Shown here piece after piece: positions 1-18,300 of a stretch of 64,000 nucleotides of DNA (position 1 is the stretch's first letter; every line of letters starts with the position of its first letter). Source of the stretch: Trebouxia sp. TZW2008. Lineage: Eukaryota; Chlorophyta; Trebouxiophyceae; Trebouxiales; Trebouxiaceae. Both the position numbers and the translations under genes were made by a program. The DNA lies in the NCBI GenBank assembly GCA_002118135.1, contig BDIU01000033.1:426746-490745 (forward strand), given 5' to 3'. The notes beneath the pieces were generated by a model that was not told the DNA's origin, made no database searches, and was given only the letters and a program-made list of their open reading frames with translations.

Positions 1-7464
<7,464 letters not shown>

Positions 7465-7554
7465 GCCAAATGCGTGTCAGTACACGGTCATACCGGCGCC
7501 GCTACGCTGCGTGCGACCGTATACTGCGGCGCCACGTATCTAAGGTCAAACGCA
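7465..7554. promoter_or_regulatory. Compact divergent promoter between IleRS and kinase
   Basis: Only about 90 bp separate the IleRS start codon (minus strand) from the first plausible kinase start on the plus strand, so both transcripts probably share a bidirectional promoter. If the kinase starts at 7831 instead, the gap is about 370 bp. The stretch is more CG-rich than the flanking introns. I see no clear TATA box. Confidence 0.4.
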
Positions 7555-10500
7555 ATGCACTCAAAGCTTTTGACAAGCTGCAGTTCAAGCAAGGGCATGA
7601 GGAAGAAGAAGTCTGGATCTTTGAGCATGAAACGTCCACAAGGACTCACGATTGATCCGAGCAGCTGCACCGTTAAGCGCAGGCGATCGACGCAAAGCAT
7701 TGGTTGCAAAATGTGCAGATCTATGTCAGATTGCCGATGATTCATATGCTAGCGTCCCAAACTTTCCCGACGGACTGGTAGTTGCTGATCAGCACTGTCG
7801 AAACGTTGACTTGTGTCAGCTTATCGGCGACATGACGGCGTTTGTGAAGTTTTCACATGTGACATGTCTGGAACATTGCCCAGCCCCTGATTTGTCAGCT
7901 TTCAGCGTGACCAGGGCCATGACTTCTGACGTCAAGAGGGTGATCGGCCGGCCTGCAGCAACCAAAGGTGAAGCCGCAGGTGCAACACAGCTTGCATACG
8001 ACCATTGTACACCGCCAGAAGGACTTGTGTCATGCAAAATTTGCGAGTACTTTGGGCGACACCCCTCAGGAGACGCTGAGAGCTGCTTCTGTGTTGCTTT
8101 GCAGCAACGTGCCACGTCAAGCACACCTTGCCAGATGGGCGACTGAAAGTTGGACTGGACCTGCCTTTGTTGGCCAGGCGCTTCAGATATCTGCGCTTGC
8201 TTGGTGAAGGCACTTCAGCCCAGGCAAGTCTGCGTCGACCTCTAAAATTGGCATAGCTCACCATCAGCAGCAGAGGTGATGCGGATGCTGCTGACACCTG
8301 CGTCGCGTGCATGCCTCATTGTCTCAAGTCCACGCGACGCATGCACAGGTTGTATTGGCTGAAGACACCTTTTCTGGCACTGGAAAGTTGGTGGTTGTCA
8401 AGATCCTCAGGCGCCAGTTTGGCAGCATAGGACAGAAGGTAGACAGACACAGCTCCTCCCATGTCCTGCTCCCAACAGCCCCACTAGAGCCGAATTACCA
8501 TCTGCAATGAACATGTTGCAAGGAATCAGACTGTACCTGACTACTCATTCACCAACATCAACCTGCGGAATTTGGCTGAAGCATGACAACTCACTTGCAA
8601 TTCAGCTGTGTTGTGCAGGAGCTTCAAGCGCTCAGGTTTCTCCATGCAACAGACAAGTGCAGCTCAAATAATCTTGTCAAGCTCCTGTCTGCCTTCACCT
8701 TTTGTGGGCACGTTTGCCTGGTTGTGGAGAGGTTGCACGGCAGTCTGGTAGACCATGTGGTGCACTCAGCAACTGTACCACGACTGGCAGCGTTGCACAG
8801 CCTGAAGAAGATTGCAGTGCAACTGCTGGTATGTACTTCCCTCAGGAACATGCGGTTTAGCCAGATACAGATCAATTAGCTTGCTTCAGCCACAGGCATG
8901 TATTTTGACCACCAAGTTTTTGCTGTAAAACTTTTGCAATGCAAAACCCTTGCATGCAACAGCATCACAAGTTCCTGAATTCATGCTGTCCATGGTAAAC
9001 ACGGTCACTTGCAACAGCGAGATAGGACCAAACTGATTGGCGACAGTTGATCGCTCCAGTTTGTACCCAGCTGGGCCTGCTGAGCCTGCCTAGCATGCGT
9101 TTGGAATTAATGAAACAAATTGGTCATGAACAGCAAGAAACTGGAGGTTCAGCACAGTGTGCAATTTCCGATTGTGCAAAATGGTGCCTGCAGGGGGCTG
9201 TGCTCTGTATGCACAGCAGGGGTGTGGTCCATGCAGACATCAAGTCTGAGAATATTCTGCTGACCAGTCCACCAGGTGAACAGCTCACCATAAAGCCTGT
9301 CTCACATAGATGACAGCTTTTTCGTCTGATGTGGAGTGACTGCAGATTTCAGAACATGGGAACACAAAGCTGCTTGTCAGACCCAAAAGGGCTTAACTTG
9401 TGTTTAGCTTGGCACAACCTGATGGGAGACAAGCAACAATCAAGATTTGTGCTCTCATGCTCAAATCTGCCCTGCGCACTGTGCCCAACTTTCAAGCACA
9501 ACACCGCTCTTGCTAAGCTACCAACACCCACGAAATAAGTCTCATCTGTCCTACATGCCTTCCGTGTTTGCCGTATTCCGCCTGGTGTTGCTGACGCAAC
9601 GTGTCACACTCCAGCCCATACAATTGTACACAAGGGGCTTTACATGGACAAGCCAGGCTATCCTTGAGAGACAACCTACACAATCTCAATTCCAATGGGC
9701 TGCTTGCTATGCAGGCAGTGGCAATGTGGGCGTGCGGCTGATTGACCTGGGCAACTGCTTCAGCCTGAACGGCACTGACACCTCCAGGATCAGCTTTGAG
9801 ATGCAGACCCTGTCTTTCAGGGCTCCTGAGGTGATGCACGTACTCACTCATCCACTCCGTCATATCTCCTCACGCACCCTCTTGCTCGTTTGCTTGCTGG
9901 CACGCTGGCTCAATTGCACTCACTGAGCACATGCCAAGAGGCAATTCACATTTGGTTACTAGTGGGCAGTTTTAGTGCTGATAACACATACATGAGCTTG
10001 GTGGGCGTTTTTATTCTCCCATGAGTGCCAGAAAATTGACGCAGCTCCAAAGCCCCATTTGTGCAGCCCCATTGACGACCGCAGACTAGAAATGACTAAT
10101 GGCGTGCAAGTGTCAATTCATGCGTTGTCAGTGCGCCGTCCGCGACGAGACTTTGATGAGTCAACAAGCCCTCAGAACACTAACAATCCCCCGAGTGTGA
10201 ATTGTTGCTAAGCAGCTCATGATAACTTTGCGCTTGTCTTTGCCCAGCTGCCTATTTGCCGCAGATTACTGCTGCATGTCAAGTTGGCTCCCACTCTGAC
10301 TTGGCAGTGCTTTCCAGCGCAGGCTCAGTCAGGGGCGGCGTGTGGCCATATTTCTTTCTTGTTTTCAACATTTGACCAAGGTTATCGTTCTGACTTGACA
10401 GTGTGATCCAGTGCAGGCACTGACTGGGGGTGCGTGTGGCCCTGCCATAGATATGTGGTCTGTGGGGTGTGTGCTGGCAGAAGTGGCTCTGCAGCGGCCC

Positions 10501-13500
10501 CTCTTCCCTGCTACCTCTGCTGCTGAGCTCATGCAGCAGGTACAGCATCAAGCGCTCATGAAATCGTATGCCGTGCCTCATAGTTGCGCTGTGATCTGCA
10601 CCGTCTTCTCTTTTCTGCAAACTCAGCTTCTGAGCTGATGCACCAAACACATCACTGTGCTTTCGTTGTGCTGTCAACTGCAAGTGCTGGAAGTGAAAGT
10701 GCCTGAGTCAGGCCAGCTGCTTCCAGTGCTCATTCGGCTGATTCTGTTGGTCGAATGCAGATGACAGCTCAGCTGGGTCCGATGACAGGCCCAAAATCTT
10801 CCAAGCCACCCTCGCCCAAAAACCTTGACCAGACCCAAGATGCGCATCAAGAGACGGCATTGGTGCAGCAACCAGGCCCACTCAGCATGTGGCATGAAGA
10901 AGTATGCCCTCTGCACCTGGAGCTGGCTAAAGTAGACCCGTTGATGGCTTCACTAGTGACGGTCATGCTGGAATACAACCCACAAAAGAGGCTCTCTGCT
11001 GCTGAGGCCCTGAGGCACCCATTCCTTCAAGACATGACCCCAGTCCTGCCAATATCACAAGACGGTCTGAGGAAAATTGGTTCAGACAGCAGGGCAGATG
11101 ACAGTGCTGAGGTACTGATTCGTACTGCTGGTAGTGGGCAGCAATCAAAAGCACCTGCGCACAGAGAGAAAGCTGATGGGCAGACAATGTGCTTGACTGG
11201 GGCAAGCTTGACTTTCAAACCTGAGCCTAGAAGGCAAGTGGCCACCTCTCTGCCTAACAGTCATGAAAACAGTGCACAGCCAGGCATGCAGTCTGTCCCA
11301 GATGCCCCACCACCGCCCAGGACATTGCTGCCACAGCTGCAGGGCCAGCAGGCAAAGCAGCCGCAGCGTCCCCCACAGCTGTGGCAGCCACCGCCAGCCT
11401 TGGGCATGCAAGGCAGAGCGCAATCAGGAATGCAACAGGCAGATGCGCAACCAGCTCTGCCTCAGTCTCCTGCCAGACTGCCACAAGCTAATGAGACGCG
11501 TTATCATCACCAGCTATCTGGTCCTGCTGCCAGCTTGCCTGCAAGCCGAGCAACAAAGCAAATTCAGCAGTTGCCCACGCAGCAGCTGCAGCTACTGCCT
11601 GAGCAGCTGCCAGCTGCCACACATGTGGTCAAATCACAGCACGCACAGCAAGCAGATGTAACAGAAATCAAAGGAGCAACAGCGCCAGTCAGTCCACTCG
11701 CAGCAGTACAAGCAGCTACATTGTCTGCCACTGTCAGGGAAGCTGATGACCGATGCCAAGGGTCATCTCAACTGCACGGTGGAGCGAGCAATATGGCTGA
11801 CAATGCAGTTGGGGCTCAGGCCCTGAATACAGCTGCTGTAGTACCAGGCCAACATGCCATGGGCAGGCTAGATACACTGGTGCCATCGCCTCAAGGTGCA
11901 CTCAGACCAGAGCAGATGGTATCAGGCTTGCAATTTTCAAATAAGCCTGCAGAATCTTTGCAAAGGCCGTCAGCAAAGGGGCAAACTTCTGCTGTAGCTT
12001 GTGTAAAACCGGCAAGGAGCATAATCCAGGGTGCAGAGCAAACACTGCACAGAGCTGAGCGGGACCTGCCTGCCCACCTGGGCGCCTCAGAGAGTCAAAC
12101 TCCTGCTAAGAAGTCTGCGTTGTCAAGAATAACATCACAGCATGGGGCTGAAACCCTGGACAAAGCTCAGCAGGGTTTGCTTGCTCATATGTCCTCAGCA
12201 GGGCAACCTGTGACCCTGGAAGCGGTCAGCAGTTGGGACCACAGGAAAGGTGGTGGGGTGACCCCAGGTATTACTCCAAGGGTGACCCCAGGCTTGGTCC
12301 CAGCGGCAACCCAAGGCATGACCCCAGGAGGGATCCCAGGCATGACCCCCGGGGTAAACAAGGCTTGGAATGGAGTGACTCACTGGCTGGACCAAATGCC
12401 GCCTGCCTCCGAGGTATGTGCTGCTTTGCTGTTGAGCTGTTTACTCAAAGTCCTTTGAGATTCAGTCATGCAAGTGTTCAGGGTGGCAATAGCGTTTCAA
12501 ATGTCACTGTGATTCTGTTTTTTGCGTCAGTGGGTTCTGAGGTCCAGTGAGAAAGAATTTTGAGGCACTGACTGTTATTCGTGGCTGGCTGTGATTGACC
12601 TGCTCGGCAGTGGTCAAGCTGCTGTTCAGCATCGTAGTGAAGCAGATCAAGCTGCCAATAGTATGCTTGCCTCCTGCTGCCAATGCTTGCCTCCTGCTGC
12701 CAATGCTTGCAAAATTCACTGTGCTGCATGGCATGCATGCAAGTTCTACTAGACACCAGCTCTATGCTGTTGTCTAAAGCATGATTTGTTTCCAGTGTCA
12801 AACCTTACTCACGTATGCAATCGCAGGTGAGACCAGCTCCAAGGAGTTTGTCCCAAGCCCTGCATGCTGCTGATCAGCCCACAGCCCCACTACAGGGTCG
12901 TCCTGTCTCCCACAACCCTCCTGCACATGTGCTTCATGATTCACCTGCTAAGACTCCTCAGCAGCAGCAGCAGCAGCAGCAGCGGTACTACCACAAGCAG
13001 CAGCAACAGCGTCAGCAGCAGCGGCAGCAGCAGCACCACCACCACCAGCGCCAGCAGCAGTTGCTGCAGCAGCAACCACAACAGCATGATGACAGCATGC
13101 AACTGTTGTCACCTTCAGCCTCAGTGACTGTCACTGCAGAGCATGCAAAGCAGGAGTCAGCTGATCTGCCAATCTGGATCAGTTCACAGCAAAGTCAAGA
13201 AGCTAGCTCAGCAGGTGCGCCAGTAGTCAGCTCATCTCATATCTCCCAGTCTGAGGTCAGCAGCAGCTCAGGTCATGTACAGAGTGCTGATTGTCACATG
13301 GAGGCATCAGAGCAGGGTGCACTGGTTGGTCAGTCTGCACAAGGACAGGTTGACAACGCTACTAGAACAAGTCAGCATGACAGTGAGCTTTATCCCAGGT
13401 CATCAGCTGGGGCACTGCCAGGCAAGGCTTCACAAAACCCCTCTGAAGCTAGGGCGGTTCCCAACAAGGCCCCAGTCCCAGATGGACAAGCTGAGGCACC

Positions 13501-14377
13501 TTCCGGCAGAGGGCTTGCAACAGTCCCTGCAGCTGCCGTGGTTTCAGAGCCATTACAGGCAGATGATAATACAGCCATGCTGAAAGCCTCAGCAGCAGCT
13601 GTTGGCAGGAAGCGCAAGCTAGCTCCAGTTTTGGCACGGCAGTCAAAGCAACAGCGGCAGCACAAACAGCAGCAGAAGCAGCAGCAGCAAGTAGGAGGTC
13701 AGGAGTTGCAGCAGCAACAGCAGCAGCAGTGTCAACAACAACTAGAAGGCCAGCAGTTGCCGCAGTCATTGAGCACCGAAGATGATGAGGAGCCAGATCT
13801 GAGGTCAAGGGCTATGTCAAGAGCAGACTCAGCAGTGCCCACAGCGTCCCAGCAGAGTGCTGTGCACGCTGTGCATGCTATGCTATCAGCAAGGCGGCAA
13901 CAGGGTCCATGTACCAAAAACGCTGAAGCTGCTGCAAAACCTGTACCTGCACCGTTGCCATCAAAGCATAAAGGGCTGGGGACTGCGGCAGGAGAAACGC
14001 ATCAGAGCTCTTTAAGTGTGGATGTCAGTGAGGAAGAGCGTGTAGGCAGAAGGACAAGGCACTGCAGCAGGCAGTGTGGCAGTTCAGCAACGCATCGTGA
14101 TGATGGCGAACCAGAGTTCCAAGATGATTCACAAGATGCCCCTGTGGTTGCAAAAGCTGTGCAGCACACTCCTAAGCTTTCAGTTCAGGCAGAGGAAGCT
14201 GCTGATGTTGTTTCTGATGATCCTGGTGTAGGCCCAGATGCTGATGCAGGACAGCCTTGTGTCAGACGTCATGCAAGCATCGGAGTTGTAAAAGAGCACA
14301 ATTCCAAACCACAGGCTCCCCCAAGGCGTCATAGTACTAGGGGCAGCAATGTCAGCAAACCCTGGTGGGTCGTATAG
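7555..14377 (+). CDS. DYRK-like CMGC protein kinase with long glutamine-rich C-terminal tail
   Basis: Ser/Thr (possibly dual-specificity) kinase. Catalytic exons read in order: LPLLARRFRYLRLLGEGTSA (glycine loop, exon ending about 8222); VVLAEDTFSGTGKLVVVKIL (8349-8438, ATP-binding Lys); ELQALRFLHA (about 8620, helix C Glu); MHSRGVVHADIKSENILL (9200-9270, catalytic Asp and Asn); VRLIDLGNCF (9736-9765, DLG in place of DFG); FEMQTLSFRAPEV (activation segment to APE); GPAIDMWSVGCVLAEVALQR (10437-10500); then the exon from 10761 with NPQKRLSAAEALRHPFLQ near 10975-11030, which closes the domain. DxGxxCF plus IDMWSxGCxLAEL is typical of the DYRK/CMGC group. The tail (11040-14377, about 950 residues) has TPG repeats at 12255-12360, Gln and His tracts at 12960-13080 and acidic patches, and ends at a TAG near a TGTTAG/TGTAA-like region. 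The first exon is uncertain: 7555 gives a Lys/Arg-rich leader, 7831 is the alternative start. The intron after the glycine loop uses a GC donor (CAG|GCAAGT). Confidence 0.85.
10297..10660 (+). repeat. Decayed copies of both edges of a kinase exon
   Basis: The real exon (acceptor about 10413, donor about 10538) starts with GCACTGACTGGGGGTGCGTG. A degenerate copy of its acceptor and first bases lies at about 10297-10355 in the upstream intron. A degenerate copy of its last codons and donor (…TCTGAGCTGATGCACCA) lies at about 10622-10650 in the downstream intron. Both copies are diverged and lack a full exon. Confidence 0.6.
12959..13080 (+). repeat. CAG/CAC trinucleotide tract coding polyGln/His
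   Basis: A run of CAG, CAA and CAC codons inside the kinase tail encodes Gln-rich and His-rich segments. CAG-rich patches recur at 13650-13745. The tract lies in a single long open exon and is probably unstructured. Confidence 0.85.
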
Positions 14378-15391
14378 TACTCCACAAATATATGTTAGCT
14401 TAACATAAACGTTACGCCACAAAATGCGTTCTTGTATTGTTGGCATGCTCAACAAATGTATGCTAGCTCTGCGACGGCGTCATGTCGCAGTGTGCTGCTT
14501 GTTATGTTTGCTGGGCTATACCCTCAGATTATTGATGCCCAACACGACATGTCCAATCTCCTCAGCGTGTCAGGTGGCTGTTAAGACAGCTTGTCTGTAG
14601 AACAAGTCTGGTCAATGTCAAGTAGTTGTACCAAAGTGTGATCAAAGCAGGGTTTGCGACATAGTGCCTGCGGCCTCACAACATCCATATTGTGTGCAAA
14701 TGGACTCACTCGCTTCTGTTTCTTTTGCTGTCGAAATAGTCAGAGTGAGCACAGTCATTCTACAATACCGTACTGTATTATATGCATCATGACATCAGCA
14801 GCTTGTTCTCTCCAGACAGCTAATTTACCCTCGATGTGCAATTTGGAGCAGTGGCGCATATGAGAACACTATTAGGCTCTCAGACATTCTGCAGTCCCAG
14901 CTGCTTCTAGCTTACGGTAGATCCTGACTGGGTGGGGAATGATTGTCGAGCTAAGGAAAAGAGCTCCCAAACTGGTTTATGTCCTAATGCAGTCATCAGG
15001 GCAACATGTCATTGCATACGAAAGGCCGCATGATGTCATGGCGTGAGGGTGTTGGAAGACCGCTTGGGCAGCTTGTCAGCCTGGCAGAGCTGTATGAGTG
15101 CACCAAGTCAAGCGACCAGGGAGCAATGCTTGATGTTCATGAGCACTGATCAGGATGGCAATCACATGTGCGTAAGCCCTGATCAAAACGGTAGTCTTTG
15201 TGACGGTCAGATGATCATGAGTCACAAATCTAGTGCTGCTGTGACCTTGCCCAATCTGGGTAGCTTTGCTCCACATCCAACAGACGACTGCGACCCCGCT
15301 GCTGATGCTAGCTGTCATATGCAGCTTGTTCTCCTCTCTGTTGTTGTGGCAAATGCCAAATATGAGACAATGTGGGACAGTGATCACACCA
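14378..15391. other. Convergent intergenic region (3' ends of kinase and COG2)
   Basis: About 1 kb between two stop codons on opposite strands. It should hold both 3' UTRs. The open frames here are short and show no family resemblance. I see no RNA gene or mobile element. Confidence 0.6.
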
Positions 15392-18300
15392 TCAACTGCT
15401 GGCATCCTCATTCTTGGCTGAAGCAACAACCTGTGCCAGATGCTGGTATTGTGGCACATCAGATGATTGCAAGCCAAACTTCTGGATCTGTTTGGCAAAC
15501 TCCTGCATGAAGCCACACCCATTTGCAGCATGACAGTGTCACCTCTACACTGCTGTTTGATACTTGGGCTATGGCAAATATTATCAGATGCTGCACCGAA
15601 ATGAAGCTCAGATCGACAGCTAGAAACAGAATGCTTTGAGCAGTAGCTGAAGAGCATAGATTGCATACCTGAACATCCAAAAACAGCTGCAGGGAAATCT
15701 TTTGGATGTTTGAAAGCTCAGATCCATCAGTAGCTGTCACTGCATCTGCTGGTCTGTTTTTCCTCACCCTTGCGAGAGATTGCTCAGTCTTGCGCAACAT
15801 GTCTAACAGTTCAGACACCATGCTGGCATACTGTTGACTGACGCCGCTGATCAGCCCCTGCCAGCAAAACCCATTCATGCTTCTACCTGTGACTACAGGA
15901 CTGACAACTTGTAACAACATGCTGGATCAATGCAGGTGCAGCAGCAGCAGCTTTGCAGGTTCCAAATGTACTGTGAGCTTCATTGTCCAGCAACAGAAAG
16001 CAAGTGTCCAGCATTGTGCAGCAACAGTAGTAGTAGAAGTAGCAGAAGCAGTCGCGTGAGCATAAGCAACAGCAGCAGCAGCGGCAGCAGCAGCAGTAAC
16101 AATAGCAGCAATGGTAGCAAAAGCAGCGGAAGCATAAGCAGCAGCAGGAGCAGCAGCAGCAGCTCAGCAGCTGCTGTATTAGCAGAAGGTCATGGCTCAC
16201 CAGTGAAAGTTCTTGCTGGGCAGATGGGAGCAAGTGCTTGCCAGCCTCTGTGTCCAGGAAGGCTCTCAAGGGCTGCAGTACCCCAGCAACATAATGCGAG
16301 GGCTTGGTCGGCAAGGGCCTGCAGTCAAGTCAAAGTGGTGTGGCACCGAAGCTTGGCGGAAAATCAGATCTTGCTAGCAACACAACTTTTGGGTGAGTGC
16401 ACTGGCTGCAGAGTCTGCCTGTCTCCTGTATGGCTTGAGATCGAGCGGAATACAGCGCACTGATGGCAGCAAAGATTTATTCAAGCAGAAGGTCAGCCCT
16501 GCCTGTAAGCTGCCTATGATCCTGTGCAAACTCAGCGGGGAACCCCAAATCTGCCCAACAAGCATATGGCAGTGCTGACTGATAAGGCTGTAAGTCATGT
16601 GAGTAATCGCACTTACCTGGCAGTCATACTGTATGTGACTGTGATGCCCTTCAGCTGCCGCGACGCAGCAAGGCACAACAAGATCCTCAAATGCTGTCAG
16701 CAAGCACATGACAATGCAGACCTTGAACAGTGACATGTGCAACAGTCTTACCTGGCAGTCATACGGTAGGTGGCTGTGATGCCTCTGAGCTGCCGTAACA
16801 CAGCAAGGCATCTGTCTAACAGAATGTCCACAATGAGGTCCTTCACTGGGCCTGCTTGTGAAGCCAAACTTGATGCAGCTTGTTGAAAGCTGCTATGCAC
16901 TGCCTCTGTGACCTGCAGAGTATATGCCCCAATTTATCCAAAGCCTCTCAAACGCATCTGATAGCGTAGCCTTTTTCTGACTGCTTTGCAATTGCAACAG
17001 TTTCTGTTGAGCTTGGCAATGATTGTCTGTATGACCTTTTAGCATCTTTGTGGAGGCACAATTGTGATCAGTAGATGTTCAAGGGAGGTTGGCCTATAAC
17101 ATGCTGAGTATGTTCTGAATGCCTTCGCTGTCATAAGCCAGCATGTCAGTGGCTGACATATCTTGTGCAGCATGACGTGTAATGTCTTGGTGCAGTGCAT
17201 GATTGTGGGTGAATGTGTGACACAACAGTCATGCAATGTGCGCACCAGCGCAGCTGACTTAATGAATTGCTTGCTGCTCTGACACTTACTCTGAGCTGCA
17301 CCTTCATACAAAGCAGACAAGGCAGTCAAATCAGCAAGTGGACATGCTGGCCCTTATCCACACAGCAAGCTGACGCAAGTGAAGATAAGGAAAGCATACC
17401 TGAGCAGGCAGCAAGGCGAGGCGTTGATTCAGCTGTTGCCAGTACTCCTTTTGGGTCCAGGCAGACAGGACCTCTAGATCAGCCCTGACTAGGGCCAATT
17501 GCTCTGGGGACGCCCTGCCTACCCATTGCCTGTTATCCTGCACCATGCACACTCTTGAGTCATTGTACAAGAGCAGCTGTTGATGACGCCAATGCAAAGT
17601 ATTTAACGCATGTGCATAAGCCATTCAGGAATTATGACTGAACTGCCTTGTGTTTCTTCATGCTTGCTAGCTTTGGGCTGCTGTTGGAAAGCCCTTGAGC
17701 GCAATCTTAAGCTGCATTGCTGGTATTATGTGTTCATGCTAGGTGCTGGAGTGACAATGCACAGCAGAGGCTGATGTGTCAGGGCTTTGTGTGTGATGAC
17801 AAGACCTGAACCAGGTGACTTAGTTGCAATGATGTCGCACAAATATCTTCATGCAGCAATGGGCTCACCTGGGGGTTGCTGCCATCTTGCGGTGGGGTAG
17901 CAGTGCCGCTGCTGCCTTTAGTGCCAATCCCTTCTGTGACCCAGAAAGCATACCTGGCCAGCAGCTGCAGAACCAGTCTTGCAAACTTGTCTGCCAGGGG
18001 CTGCATGTACACCCCATCTGCTGTACATCTGCAACCAAGCATGCCCTTGTTCAAGTATACCTGACAAACTCGTCTGCTAGCTAGGGGTCTGCTACCTATA
18101 GGGGCTGCATGTACACCCCATCTGCTGTACACCTGCAGACCAGCCAAGCCCTGGCAAGGATGCTCCTGCCGCTCAGCATGTCCTGAGGCTTGGCTGTTGC
18201 AATCATGATTTGCAGACTTTGAGACCAGAATTGAGCAGAGCAGACAGGCTTTGTGAGCCACCGCAATGGCCTAAGAACCGTCGCACGCTGGGAAGGGCCA

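Noticed and set aside
15930..16463. A 177-codon plus-strand Ser-rich frame
   Set aside because: It is the antisense of a CTG-rich COG2 intron plus a COG2 exon; no independent support.
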